Source: Shinisaurus crocodilurus (lineage: Eukaryota; Chordata; Lepidosauria; Squamata; Shinisauridae). Taken from it: a stretch of DNA of 64,000 nucleotides. The stretch covers positions 237,675,546 through 237,739,545 of the forward strand of contig CM037878.1 in the NCBI GenBank assembly GCA_021292165.1, read 5' to 3'. Positions within the stretch are counted from its first letter, which is position 1; every line of letters begins with the position of its first letter. A program made the position numbers and the translations under genes. The notes below the pieces were generated by a model. The model made no database searches, had not been told where the DNA came from, and was given only the letters and a program-made list of their open reading frames with translations. Positions 22,241 to 33,124 of the stretch are shown piece after piece.

Positions 22241-22889
22241 AATGCCTCTATGTAACTATTGTGGCTCTGTCATGTGTACTTTGTGTGGCCTCTGTGAGGT
22301 AATAATGTGTCTGAGTAGGCATGAGGCCTTGTTTTGTTTCTGATAAAGGCCTGTGAACTAGTTACTGGGTGACATTCTGAAGGGAGAAAGAGAGACAATT
22401 GCTTTGAATATTGTTAGATGAGGGCTGAATCAAGTTAATTCAATTCTGTTTGGCTGGGGGTTCTAGCTAGGTGAAAAGAGCAGTTGGGAAATGACAGGAG
22501 TTGGGTCAGTCTGTCGGTAGTTAGAAAGGGAGAGGTCTGTTGGTTGGTGTTACAGAAGGACTAGAAGAAAGCTAAGGAGAAAGGGAATAGCTATTCTTTC
22601 TCTGAGGGATAACCTTAGGTGGTTGGTGAAGATCAGGAGTAGGGAGCAGGTGGCTGTGTTATGCTAGGAGGCTGCCTCAAGATCTTGCCAGAGGAAGGTT
22701 ATACAAGCAGCAGTAACAACTCAGATAAATGATCCAAGCAGGCAATAATACAATGGGAGGAGCTTGGGTGTCAGAGGAAGACTGTACCCAGAAACTGGAC
22801 CTGGTTGTAAGGGTGTTTGGCAGGGGTGGAAGTTTAGGGAATTTGGCCTGAGGTAAAAGAGGTCCTTAGCGGCTAGAAAGGGCAACAGT
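22241..22889. other. no recognisable gene
   Basis: The purine-rich text (22380-22660) is faintly LTR-like but has no TG...CA ends or polyadenylation signal that I can defend. Confidence 0.35.
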
Positions 22890-23545
22890 GGGCACGTTCG
22901 CAGGTTCACACATCACACCAACCCACCCTGGCAATAAGCCAAGGTGTGTTGGTAGTTCTGCAAACAACCCACAGGGTGCCCGCCAGATGATCAGGCTCAC
23001 CATGGGTTGTTGGCCCTTTCCCTCCCCCTCCTCCTTCCTTGGTCCTCTCACAGGTATCGCAGCAGACACTGTAGCAGGACCGACTTGTCTCCCCACTCCT
23101 TGTTGCCATTGTGAGCCATTTTCAGCTTTTTCCCCATTTACCCTTTCTCCTTTCTGAGATCTGCTGGCTTTCACAATCTCCATTTTGACAGCCACTGACG
23201 GCCTCTTCAGAGTGTCCAAGTGGCACCTTGGAGGGGCTGTCAGTGGCTGGCAGACCATTAAAAAAAAAAAAAAAAAAGACTTGTGCACACAATGTGCACA
23301 AATAGGTTCAGTGGGTTTTAAAATATTTTTTTGTCAAGCCAGCTTTTGCAATCTCCGGGGTGGGGTGGGGTGAAAGGGTAAATGGGGAAAAAGCCACTAC
23401 AAGCCAACAACAGCTCACGATCCCAGCAGGGAGGGCAGCAGCAAGCCAATGCCAGCCACCCACAAGTGCCACAGCTGCTAAAAAGTAACACCTCTGTTCC
23501 CATACCATGGTCCCAGTCTGGTTTGCCCAGTGCCACAGCTGCTAT
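22890..23545. repeat. long imperfect inverted repeat
   Basis: AGCTTTTTCCCCATTTACCC at about 23127 is mirrored by GGGTAAATGGGGAAAAAGCC at about 23374. Other text around it is also roughly mirrored. An A-run (about 23261-23278) lies between the arms. The beginning, near 22901, reads GCAGGTTCACACATCACACC and recalls the TIR at 3249. Probably an old palindromic DNA element. Confidence 0.5.
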
Positions 23546-23703
23546 TTAGTTTTGTTTTGTTTTTTAAAGTAAGTGCACAAGGGCCAGTCATGTGATTAGT
23601 ACCATGTCTAGTTTCACCCTGCACTGGAAAGATAAGTGTTATAACTTGTCTGCCACTTGAAGCCCTTTACTCCCTTGCTGCCTAGGAAGGTGGTGACTTA
23701 TGT

Positions 23704-23845
23704 CAAGGGATGGGCAATTGTGGCCGCCCAGATGTTTTGGCCTACACTTCTCACGATCCCTCACTATTGGCTACACTGACTATGGCTGATGGGAACTGTA
23801 GGCCACAGCATCTGGAGAGCCACACGTTGCCCATCCCTCTATATA
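23704..23845. mobile_element. palindromic hAT-like MITE
   Basis: The left end AAGGGATGGGCAATTGTGGC is mirrored by the right end CACGTTGCCCATCCCTC. GCCCAGATGTTTTGGCCTAC pairs with GTAGGCCACAGCATCTGGAG. It belongs with, or close to, the family of 31.1 kb. No target duplication is clear. Confidence 0.7.
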
Positions 23846-24789
23846 CGTCGTTAAGGTCATCTCCAAGGCAAGCCCAGTAACCTCAACTGGTCTGTAATTT
23901 TCATATCATACATATACTCCCAGAAATTTGGAGCTGGAAGGGGTGGTTGTTGAGGGAGGAAAGGCAGAATGAAGTTGAAATGGCATGAGAGAAACCAATA
24001 GCCAAAGTGTTTGTTTAATTTTCTCTTCTCCTTCTAATGGCTTTGGCATCTGAACTGGAGTGTCTAGCTTAGCAGCACAAGGAGAGAAAATAGTGTATCA
24101 TTACCATATGTCTTAGTAGTTGTCAAAAGAAAAGCCCGTGAAGCTTAAGTCGTGTTAGGCTTCAAACAGCTGTGGCTGTGTTTGTTGGTCTAATCAGCCA
24201 TCTAATTATATCGGAATGTGGCTCTAAAAAAAGTTTTTGTTTTGACAGCTCAGGGTTCATGTTTCCCAACAGGCAACTAATTAGAGTCTAGAAGAAAAGA
24301 AAGTAACCTTAAAAAAATTAATGATCTGCAGTGTGATGGAATATGGATTGATTTCTGTCCTTAATTCCATTTTTACTGATTGCTACATCCCAAGGAAATT
24401 ATTATTTTTTCTCGGGGTATGTGACTGAATGATTTTTATTTTTTTTTGGTCAATTGGCATATTATGCTGTTTTGAGATTTGTAATCTTATACCAGTGTTA
24501 AAGCATACGAAAGCAATTCATAAATATAATATGCAGCCATTAACTTCCTGTTGATAAGGCCTTGCAGCTAAATCCTAAACCTGTGTAAATCGACTGAAGG
24601 TTACTGAAATGAATGGAACCACACTGACTGACTTCAGATGAAATCTGGAACAGTATCTATGTAAGACAGCCTTGACTTTATGATATCAAAATATGTATTC
24701 AGGATTGAGTGCTGTGGTCCACATGAAAAAAAGGAGTTGTGGGGGGGGGGATATGGCAGGAGGAGCGGGAAATGAGAATAGACTGTGGA
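23846..24789. other. no gene; possible conserved noncoding block
   Basis: Between about 24140 and 24400 the sequence is AT-rich but not repetitive, with clustered TAAT-core and TGACAG motifs. This could be a regulatory element, but by eye that is only a guess. The rest holds T runs and a G run near 24740. Confidence 0.35.
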
Positions 24790-24925
24790 AAGGGCTCAGG
24801 AGTAGAGCATCTGCTTTCCATGCAAAATATCTTTGTTTCAATCCCTGACATCTCCAGTTAGGGCTGGGAAAGGCTCCTGTTGGAAATCCTGGAGAGGTGA
24901 GCTGCTACTAGTCAGTTTTGACCAG
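24790..24925 (+). mobile_element. tRNA-Ala-like SINE
   Basis: The head GGCTCAGGAGTAGAGCATCT carries the tRNA A-box pattern, and TTTCAATCCCTGACATCTCC has the B-box position (GTTCAATCC in other copies). The body AGGGCTGGGAAAGGCTCCTG, TGGAAATCCTGGAGAG and TACTAGTCAGTTTTGACC follows. Copies on the other strand lie at 43.2 and 59.4 kb. Confidence 0.75.
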
Positions 24926-25277
24926 GGCCAGAGAATTTCAGGCCCATGGGCCAAATTTTGAGGAGGAGAAGGCTATCAATGGCTACTAGCAGGACCGGTG
25001 CAAGACAGTTTGGTGCCCTAGGCAAGATCAGATATTTAGCGCCCCGCCCCACTTGAGTCCTCCCTCCCTCCCTCCAGCCCTATGCCCATTATGAGAGCAC
25101 CTCACTCACCTCCGCTCCTTCCCTTCTTCTTCATTTCATTTCATTTCATTTATTTCATTTATATACCGCCCCACAGCCGAAGCTCTCTGGGCGGTTCACA
25201 ACACTCTATACATAAAAACAACAATAAAAACATACAAAATAGTTTAAAAAATTAAAAACCAAATTTAAAAACACAGT

Positions 25278-27605
25278 TTAAAATAACAATACAAAAGCCA
25301 ATAAAACTGAGCCTACAGGTGATAATCCCCTCTGTGCTATTCCAAGCTCCTGACTAAATGCCTTGGCATAGAGGGAAGTCTTAACCTGGCGCTGAAAAGA
25401 TAGTAAGGTTGGCGCCAGGCGGGTCTCAGTGGGGAGCTGATTCCATAACTGGGGGGCTACCACCGAGAAGGCCCTCCTCGTCGTTGCCACCAACCGAGCC
25501 TCTCTTGGAGGTGGCAGTCGGAGGAGGGCCCCAGATGTTGAGCTAGTGTTGTTACACTACGTCTGGGTAGATAGCGGTTGGGAGAGACGTTCCGTCAGGT
25601 ATTGTGGTCCTAAGCCGTGTAGGGCTTTATAGGTTAAAACCAGCACCTTGAATTCGGCTCGGAAGCATATTGGCAGCCAGTGCAAGCGGGCCAGAACTGG
25701 TGTAATATGCTCGGACCTTCCGGTCCCTGCAATAAGCCTGGCTGCCGCATTTTGCACAAGCTGCAGCTTCCGAACAGTCTTCAAAGGCAGCCCCATGTAG
25801 AGTGCATTGCAGTAGTCTAGTTTAGAGATCACCAGAGCGTAGATTGCTGAGACCAGGCTATCCCTGTCCAGATAGGGGCGTAGCTGGGCCACCAGCCGAA
25901 GCTGGTAAAAGTCACTCCTTGCCACTGAGGCCACTTGAGCCTCAAGTGACAAAGATGGCTCCAGGAGCACACCCAAGCTACGAACCTTCTCCTTCAAGGG
26001 GAGTGCAACCCCATCCAGAACAGGTTGAACATACTCCATCCGGTCAAAGGAACCACCCACTAACAGCATCTCAGTCTTGTCTGGATTGAGTCTCAGTTTG
26101 TTAGCCCTCATCCAGTCCATTGTCGCAGCCAGACACCGGTTCAGCACATCCACAGCCTCACCTGCTGAAGATGAAAAGGAGAAATAGAGCTGCATGTCAT
26201 CAGCGTACTGAGGGCAACACACTCCAAAACTCCGGATGACCCCACTCAGTGGTTTCATGTAGATATTAAATAGCATGGGGGATAAGACCGACCCCTGAGG
26301 AACCCCGTACTGGAGAGTCCATGGGGCCGAGCAACATTCCCCAAGCACCACCCTCTGGAGCCGGCCATCCAAGTAGGAGCGGAACCACTGCAATGCAATG
26401 CCCCCCACCCCCAACTCAGACAGCCGCTCCAGAAGGATACCATGGTCGATGGTATCGAAAGCCGCTGAGAGATCCAGGAGTATCAACAGGGTCACACTCC
26501 CCCTGTCTCTCTCCCGACATAGGTAATCATACAGGACGACCAAAGCCGTTTCCATGCCAAAACCAGGCCTGAACCCCGACTGAAATGGATCCAGATAATC
26601 AGTCTCATCCAAGAGCACCTGGAGCTGGTTGGCCACCACCCGCTCAAGGACCTTGCCCAGGAAAGGAACATTCGCCACCGGCCTAAAGTTGTTAAGATCT
26701 TCCGGGTCCAGAGAGGGTTTCTTCAGGAGTGGTCTCAGCACCGCCTGTTTCAGGTGGCATGGGACCACTCCCTCTCGCAAGGAGGCATTGATCACCTCTC
26801 TGGCCCAGCCGGACGTTCCCTCCCTGCTAGTTTTTATAAGTCAAGAGGGGCAAGGATCCAGAACAGACGTGGTTGCACGAACCCGTCCAAGCACCTTGTC
26901 AACATCCTCAAGCTGTACCAAATGAAACTCATCCAAAATAACTAGACCAGGCTGTGCTCCGGGTACCTCTCCTGATTCTACTGCTATAACATTGGAGTCT
27001 AAGTCCCTGCGGATGCAAGAGATTTTTTCCTGGAAGTGCCTAGCGAATATATCACAGCGGGCATCAGATGGGTCAATGATGTCCCTGGGGCCGGCGTATA
27101 ACAGGTCCCGGACGACCCTCAAGAGCTCCGCTGGGCGGCAGAGAGATGTTTGGATAGAAGCAGTGAGATGTTGTCTCTTTGCCACCTTCACTGCCTCTAG
27201 GTATACCTGGCTATAGGCACATACCAGGGCTCGATTGCATCCACTAGGAGTTTTCCTCCACCTGCACTCAAGCCGTCTCCTGTTTTGCTTCATCACTCTC
27301 AGCTCCGGGGTATACCACGGAGCCGTACGAGCTCTACTACAGAGAGGGCGCTCAGGAGCGATCGTGTCAACCGCCCGGGTCATCTCCCTATTCCAGAGAT
27401 CAACCAGGGATTCGACAGGACCGCCAGCCATATCAGCCGGAAAACCCCCAAGGGCCCTCTGGAAACCATCCGGATCCATCAGCCTCCGGGGGCGGACCAT
27501 CTTAATAGGTCCCCCACCCTTGCAGAGGGGGAAAGCTGCCGTTATCCTAAATCTCAGCAGGTAGTGATCTGACCATGACAAGGGGACCGATTCAAAGTCC
27601 CCCAC
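25278..27605 (-). pseudogene. L2 reverse transcriptase with two in-frame stops
   Basis: One reading phase spans linker and RT. From 27605 it gives the end of the endonuclease and the linker to DPCPS (stop at 26841-26843). The RT block from 26795 has GFRPGFGMETAL, LLDLSAAFDTIDH (residues about 107-118), YGVPQGSVLSPMLFN (163-177) and PQYADDMQLYF (195-205, both catalytic Asp present), then LRLNPDKTEMLLVG and LDYCNALYMGLP. A second stop (25557-25559) precedes the C-terminal RAFSVVAPQLWNQLP segment in the same phase. Catalytic residues are kept, but the stops would truncate the protein. Confidence 0.9.
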
Positions 27606-27619
27606 CTTCAGATCACTAT

Positions 27620-28245
27620 CTCCATGTCCGGCTGAAAAAAACCAAGTCTAGAGTGTGCCCTGCTACATGTGTTGGGCCGATGACATGTTGGGACAGTCCC
27701 ATGGTTGTCATGGAGTCCATGAATTTCTGAGCCACACCAGACAAGGTGCCCTCAGCATGGATGTTAACATCCCCCAGGACCAACAGCCTGGGGGACCTCA
27801 GCATCGCTAGTGAGACTACCTCTGTCAGCTCAGCCAGGGAGTCTGTTGAGCAGCGGAGTGGGCGGTACACCAACAGAATCCCTAATCTGTCCCGCTGGCC
27901 CAACACAAGGTGCAAACACTCCAGACCAGTAGTCAGACGGACAGGGAGCCTGGAGAGAGAGATAGAATTCCTATAGACCACGGCATCCCCCCCTCTCTGG
28001 CCCTCAGGTCTACCTGATGCTGCACCAAGTACCCCAGTGGGCAAAGCTGGGAGAGACTAACTCCTCCCTGTTCTCCCACCCAGGTCTTGGTAATGCATGC
28101 CAGATCGGCCGCCTCATCCACTATTAGATCGTGGATGAGGGAGGTTTTATTTTGCACCGATCTGGCATTTAGAAGCAGCATCCGGAGACCCGAGGGCAGG
28201 CTGATAGGGCAACCAACAAACCTGCGGGTGCGAGGAGGGCCAGAA
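27620..28245 (-). pseudogene. L2 endonuclease domain, frameshifted
   Basis: The domain begins around GLRMLLLNARSVQNKT and LIHDLIVDEAADLACITKTW. The family pattern is ITETW, where the Glu binds the metal; here it is Lys, so the active site is damaged. After a frameshift in a G-rich run near 27985-28000 the frame continues with LLVLGDVNIHAEG (GDFNIH-type motif), GPTHVAGHTLDLVF, and a second frameshift follows in a T run at about 27638-27646. The final SDH motif (LSWSDHYLL) is in the next frame. It would normally nick target DNA for target-primed reverse transcription. Confidence 0.85.
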
Positions 28246-29112
28246 CACGGCACAGCCATTAAGTGTCTGGGCCGTGTTCCCCTTACCTGGCTAATCCTTC
28301 TCCCAACGCCATATCTCCCTCTACCCGTCACTACACTAATCAGGACCCCCACAGAACCCCCCACTTGACCACATGACTCCCCTCCAAGGCACATGCTCAG
28401 GCCCTAGACAGGGAAAAAAGCAATCCCCCCCACCAAGGGCACCGAGCAACAATAGCAATGTTAGGGGGGAGGCCCTTTCCCTTGTGGCACCCCCGAAGTG
28501 GCTGCCCCCAAAGGGGCGACCCCCGTTGGTGTCGTCCCCTTCGGGGCCGTCGCCGCCAGGGCATCACCGCCCCACTCCGGGCCGGCAGATAAAGGCCTGC
28601 GGAGCGTCCAGCAAGCCCAGGTGGCAGGCGTCTCAATCAGGCAGGCCTGGGGGAGTCGCCCTCCTCCTGCTGGCAGTCGCCCTCCTCCTGCTGGCAGTGG
28701 AGCTTCTCCCAGGAGAGGGGCCCAATCCAGCCAGCAGCAGCAGCGTCAGCCAAGACAGAGGGCTGACGAAGTGGTAAAGCAGGAAGCTGGCAGGATGGTA
28801 GAAAGGCTGGCAGGATGGGAAAAAGGCAGCCCAGGTCTTCTCACCTTCCTCTCTCTTCTATCTGGCTGCCCCTGTAGTAGATGGGACCCCTCGCTCCAAA
28901 GCCCACACCCTCAATGTGTACTTCGCTCTCACCAAGTGCCCCCTTGTATGGGTCACTTCAGACTTTAAGCTGTCTTTTAAAGTTGCATTAGCCGATTATG
29001 TGTCTTAGGTCTTATATGTAGCTGTTCACCCACGTTTGTCTTTATTAAGCAGTTTGTTTTATTTGTTTACTTGAAGCAGGGTGCCCCTCCGTTAATTCAC
29101 TTCTTACTTTCC

Positions 29113-29822
29113 TGTCACCAGTCAGACTCTGGAGAATTAGAACTTTGAATAAAAAGGTTGATTTATTGTTCTAACAAAGTCTCTAAACTGATATTCAACT
29201 CAGGCACAGATAACTTGGAATTTTCAACAGTTACATTCAAACGTTCTTTGCTTAGATTCAGGTTAAAGGCAGGCAGATGTTATACAGTGCTCTTTGTATC
29301 AATTTGGCTTGGTTACTTGAAAGTTACAGTATCAGACTAGGGAACTTAACTGTCCCTCACACTAGTCCAGAGTTTCTCCTTCTTCCTCAGACAGAAGGTC
29401 CTTCACTCCCTAAGTGGAGACTCCTCTGAATTGTTCTATTTATTATTTATTTATTTATTATATTTATACCCCGCCTTTTTTCCTGCAAGGAACCCAAGGA
29501 GGCTTACATAATCCTCCTCCTCTCCATTTTACCCTCACAACAACCCTGTGAGGTAGGTTAGGCTGAGAGTCAGTGACTGGCCCAAAGTCACCCAGCAAGT
29601 CACTAACACCTTCACGTTTGCTTTCTCACAACTTAGTACTAGATTTCCTGTCTGAACTCTTCTCTTCAGTACCACCTTTCCCTGCCTACTCTACTAACCT
29701 TCCACTCCCTCTCTCACTCCAACCCACTCTCTTCCCCAACTGACAACCAACACCCCTTAACGGTCAACTCCCTGGGGTTCTATGCTCTCGGCTTCAGCCA
29801 ATCAGAGCCTCTGGAATGTTCA
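29113..29822 (-). mobile_element. possible solo LTR (low confidence)
   Basis: On the minus strand the segment starts TGAACATTCC, has a CCAAT-like GATTGGCTGA, an AATAAA at about 29161-29169, and ends GACTGGTGACA. These are features of an LTR, but no target duplication and no coding region accompany it. A SINE is inserted at 29432-29622. Confidence 0.3.
29432..29622 (-). mobile_element. tRNA-derived SINE, 3' part
   Basis: The plus strand reads the reverse of the 18.8-kb SINE: an ATTTATTTATTATATTTATA tail, CCCCGCCTTTTTTCCTGCAA, CAACCCTGTGAGGTAGGTTA, GGCTGAGAGTCAGTGACTGG. The tRNA head is missing. Confidence 0.8.
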
Positions 29823-30969
29823 GGTTGGCCCCTCCCTGGGCTTCTGCCTGTCACTCCGCCACAGCCCCCACCCCCAAAATGAGGGGCGGAGATAGATCCG
29901 TGCCGCAGGCGAGTGGAAGCGGCTGCAGCAGCACCAGCAGTGGCCCAGAAGAAAGCCCGCAGCCCACGTGGGGAGGAAGCGCTCAGCGCACCGGCAAGAG
30001 TAGTCGCAGCCCGGCTCCTGCCGCGGATCGAGACGCGCGCACCTCCGCAAGCGGCTGCCCTTCTTGGAGGGCAAGATCCGGGAGCTCACCGCGCCCACCG
30101 CCGTCTTCTTCTGAGCCTCGCTGTTGCCGGCCTGGCCTCCTCCTCCTCCTGCTCAACCCGCAATAGTTCCGGGGAGGTGGCTCGGCTCTCCCCCCACCCC
30201 CCTCACTGCGAAGGGTGCAGAGGAGGAAGAGGAGCGTCCCCGCCCCTGGGGAGGACTAGGAAGTCCGGATCCATCCGGCGCCGGCCATCCGCTCATCTGC
30301 CGCCGATGCTGGCATTTGGCGGCATGCACTCAGGGAGCTGGAGAGGAGCCACCGCGGGAAGCAGCGGCGGATCCCGCCAGGCTGCTGGTGGGCTGGCCGT
30401 GCCCCCTTTAGCCACACGCCCTAGGCAGCCGCCTAGTTCGCCTAATGGAAGCACCGGCCCTGGCTACTAGTCCTGATGGGTCTTTGCTACCTCCAGGATC
30501 AGAGGCAGTATGCCTATGTACTCCACTTGCTGGGGAACATGGGTGGGAGGGTGCTGCTGCACTCAAGTCCTGCTTGTGGGTTTCCCGTGGGCAATGGGTT
30601 GGCCGCTGTATGAACAGAAGGCTGCACTAGACAGACCCTTGGTCTGATCCAGCCTTAGGGCTCTTCTCATGTTCTTCTGTTCTCCTGGGGTTCCAATCTG
30701 GCCCTCTGGGATTTCCCAGGAAGCCATGCTCCCTTCTCCTAGCCGCACCCCTTCCTCCCAACCAGTGATCATTTGGTGGCTTCCCAACTTTGGTGCAGTT
30801 TTTCCCCCTTTCTAAAAGGTTGAAATGCTAAGATATGCTGGTATTTTGGCCCTGCCCCTTTTTGCCTTTGGCTCCACCCACCACTGGAATGCAGTCTCCA
30901 GAAGCGTCTCTGAAATAGGATTCAGCCCTCAGGCTGGAAGAGGTTCAACACCCCTGTTGAAGACAATAC

Positions 30970-31028
30970 TGAGAAAGGTGGCCCAGTGATCTGACTCAGT
31001 ATATGCATGGCAGCTTCCTCTGTTCCTA
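30970..31028 (+). mobile_element. tRNA-Ala-like SINE, 3' end fragment
   Basis: GACAATACTGAGAAAGGTGG, TCTGACTCAGTATATGCATG, GCAGCTTCCTCTGTTCC is the last part of the SINE seen at 43.2 and 59.4 kb. Confidence 0.65.
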
Positions 31029-31121
31029 ACTCTATCTTATGTTTCGAGGGGATTGACACGTGAGGCAACCAGAGAAGTTACTGGTGAGCGTGTGTTATGC
31101 TGCCTATATTTTGTCCATTTA

Positions 31122-31272
31122 CATTAGGGCAGTGTTCTCCAACCTTGGGTCCCCAGATGTTTTTGGCCTACAACTCCCAGCATGCCCCAGCCAGCTACAC
31201 TGGCTGGGGCATGCTGGGAGTTGTAGGTCAAAAACATCTGGGGACCCAAGGTTGGAGAACACTGCATTAGGG
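31122..31272. mobile_element. 135-bp near-perfect palindromic hAT MITE with target duplication
   Basis: The element proper is 31130-31264. It starts CAGTGTTCTCCAACCTTGGG and ends with the exact reverse complement; the arms run inward (CCCCAGATGTTTTTGGCCTA and CTCCCAGCATGCCCCAGCCA) with about one visible mismatch (GGCC/GGTC) and a tiny loop near 31197. CATTAGGG occurs at 31122-31129 and at 31265-31272, an exact 8-bp duplication. The near identity of the arms suggests a recent insertion or arm homogenisation. Confidence 0.93.
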
Positions 31273-33124
31273 TATACAATCAGCCATGCAGTTGTCTTCT
31301 ATATAATGTAAACACTGAAGTGTTGCATAACTCATTGAGTAGCCGTACTGCTCCCAGTTTTTCTCTCTGAAGGAAGACCAGCTAAGTTAATAGCAAATAA
31401 TGGCTCTAATGCAATGACTTCTTGTGTCTGCCTGTTCTTTTTGACAATTAAATTCAAACACACAATGTATTCCATTCCATCTAACAGTTAACCCTACATT
31501 CAGTCAAAAAAACTGTAAATGAAATTGACCAAATACGAATCAATCAATAGGATTCATGGGAATTTTGGCTTGGGGTGAGGGAGGGGAACAAATGGTTTGG
31601 GGTGGGGGGAGGGTGCAGGGTGGTCCTGATCCAAATCAGGGCCTCACACAGTTACACTAGAGTAAAAAGTAAGATATGGCTCAGGTACATGCTACGTGAT
31701 TTAGGTAATGTGTAGTTTGACCCTAAGAGTGATGTCACCTTGACTCTGATCATAAACTATAATCAGTTTCTCAAGAGAAAGACAAGATGATCCTAACACA
31801 AAAGGGACATTCCGATGAATCACTGCTGACACTTAAAAAAACAGAAAAACAGTGTCCTGGCTTAACTCCAACAAATAACATTAGCAATAAGGAGCTCTTA
31901 CACTTCTTGAAAATACTCAAGCATCATCTTTGTCATGTGTGATAATTCTATGCTGGTGAAGTAACCACCCACATCACATCGCTACATCTACCCTAGCAGC
32001 TTACTACTGGTTTGCCACTGGTACCAACTGTGGGGCTTCTATAGGGCCTGCACTTTGCCATTGGGTTTTGATGTTAAATTATTCTCTTAAGTTTGCTGTT
32101 AAATTATTCCAAACCTCAGAAGGGGTATAGTGGGAAAGGGCTGGAATGGAAATGAACATGGCACAAGAGTGGTCTAACTCAGAGGAAAATCTTGAGGATT
32201 GCAGTGGAATGTAGAGAAAGAGGAAACCTCCTGAGATACGTAATGTTTCAGCCATTTAGCTGTGACCTAGTTGTCACTCATACTTTAGCAACCCCTTAGC
32301 TTGACTGATGACTAGTTTCTCAGGGCTAGTCTGAATGGAATATAAAGTATAGCTCAACCGTTCCTGGGAAGGAGGAAAAAATCCTTCTAGAAAGCTTTTC
32401 AGTGTTGTTCAGTAATGTGTTTTTCACCTCATTTAGCCTCCTCTTCTCCAAATAATAGCTGGCCACATAGAGTTCTTCTGTTGCTCTTGCACCCAGACAG
32501 CACAGTTCATCCAACCATTGTTTCCAGTCACCAGGCCTGTCTCATACACACCCTGACAGCTGCAGAAGTTTTCATCAAAAACAATCATTCTAGTTTTCCT
32601 GCCTGCAGATGGTTTAAACCTGATCTATCAAACAAGATATCCAGTCATTTTACAGGAAGGGGATAGTAAGCCCCCCTGACCCCCACTGAGGTAAAATTAT
32701 AGCACTGCCAATTTCTTATAATGGAAATGGGTTGTTGTTTGTGGTTTTCAGAAGAGTTTGTGCCATTGTGGAGCATATTGAGGCCAGGTAGCACTTCATT
32801 GCCTCTATTTTTCTTTTAGATTTTTTCATGCTGCCGGTCAGCTGTAGAAGGAATGATCAAATATGCCTGGATTTGGCATTGCTGGAATGCAGCAGATGAT
32901 GGTTTCTAAACTCCTTTTCATATTATTTTCCTTTGCTCACAGTCACTGAAACACAGTGCAGTATGAAAAAAAGAAACTACACAGAGGCACAGGGAGACCT
33001 TTATATGTCTGGCAGGATTACTTAGAGATTGAGATACGAAAGTTCTGTTAAATAGAGTTCACTTTGCAACAGTGCAATGCATTGATAAACACAATTGACT
33101 TCACTGAAACCATGAGACTGTAGT
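31273..33124. other. no recognisable gene
   Basis: A G-rich patch (31560-31620) and a phrase near 31700-31720 (AATGTGTAGTTTGACCC, like the end of the 15.86-kb MITE in reverse) are the only patterns. No coding motif was recognised. Confidence 0.4.

Larger units (their letters stand above)
25133..28880 (-). mobile_element. L2-clade LINE, nearly full length
   Basis: On the minus strand the order is a GC-rich 5' region, an apurinic-type endonuclease, a linker, the reverse transcriptase and a 3' UTR. The 3' end reads, on the minus strand, GTGAACCGCCCAGAGAGCTT, GGGCGGTATATAAATGAAAT, with a short ATAAATGAAATG-type tail at 25133-25160. The 5' limit is uncertain (28.4-28.96 kb); a 21-22-bp tandem duplication near 28657-28700 lies in the presumed 5' UTR. 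I see no ORF1. The copy has only four or five visible lesions and is young compared with the other L2 pieces here. Confidence 0.85.
28881..30462. other. right-hand interior of hAT copy 1
   Basis: 29.83-30.46 kb is very GC-rich and holds overlapping open frames on both strands (for example 29913-30470) without known domain. Part of it (TGCTGGTGGGCTGGCC near 30380-30400) is shared with copy 3 near 47107-47125. One frame near 30043-30110 reads like ordinary coding text (LRKRLPFLEGKIRELTAPTA then a stop), but I cannot assign it. Confidence 0.4.
24982..30470. mobile_element. hAT-type element, copy 1 (5473 bp) with target duplication
   Basis: The element proper is 24990-30462. The left end is CAGGACCGGTGC and the right end GCACCGGCCCTG, inverted copies with one mismatch over 12 bases. 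GCTACTAG precedes (24982-24989) and follows (30463-30470) it, an exact 8-bp duplication as hAT transposases make. The left subterminal text (GTTTGGTGCCCTAGGCAAGA, TCAGATATTTAGCGCCCC) equals copy 3 almost exactly; the right subterminal text has CGCCCTAGGCAGCCGCCTAG. Inside are an L2 LINE (minus strand), a SINE, an LTR-like stretch and a GC-rich right part. I found no transposase, so it is nonautonomous. Confidence 0.93.
24935..30685 (+). mobile_element. CR1-like LINE 3' region split by the hAT insertion
   Basis: The left part (24935-24989: GGAGGAGAAGGCTATCAATG) and the right part (30463-30685: TCCTGATGGGTCTTTGCTAC, AGAGGCAGTATGCCTATGTA) join across the hAT element. The joined order is the same as the uninterrupted related copy at 13.75-14.5 kb read in reverse. 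The 3' terminus at about 30685 has CTTCTCATGTTCTTCTGTTC, the usual short tandem end. It is therefore the pre-existing target of the hAT insertion. Confidence 0.82.

Noticed and set aside
24790..24860. True tRNA-Ala gene
   Set aside because: The head is degraded and followed by the SINE body; no cloverleaf with acceptor stem can be closed.
29816..30470. Long GC-rich frames (up to 185 codons) on both strands
   Set aside because: Low-complexity Ala/Pro/Arg/Ser composition in overlapping frames is expected from GC-rich DNA; no conserved motif was found, though cargo remains possible.
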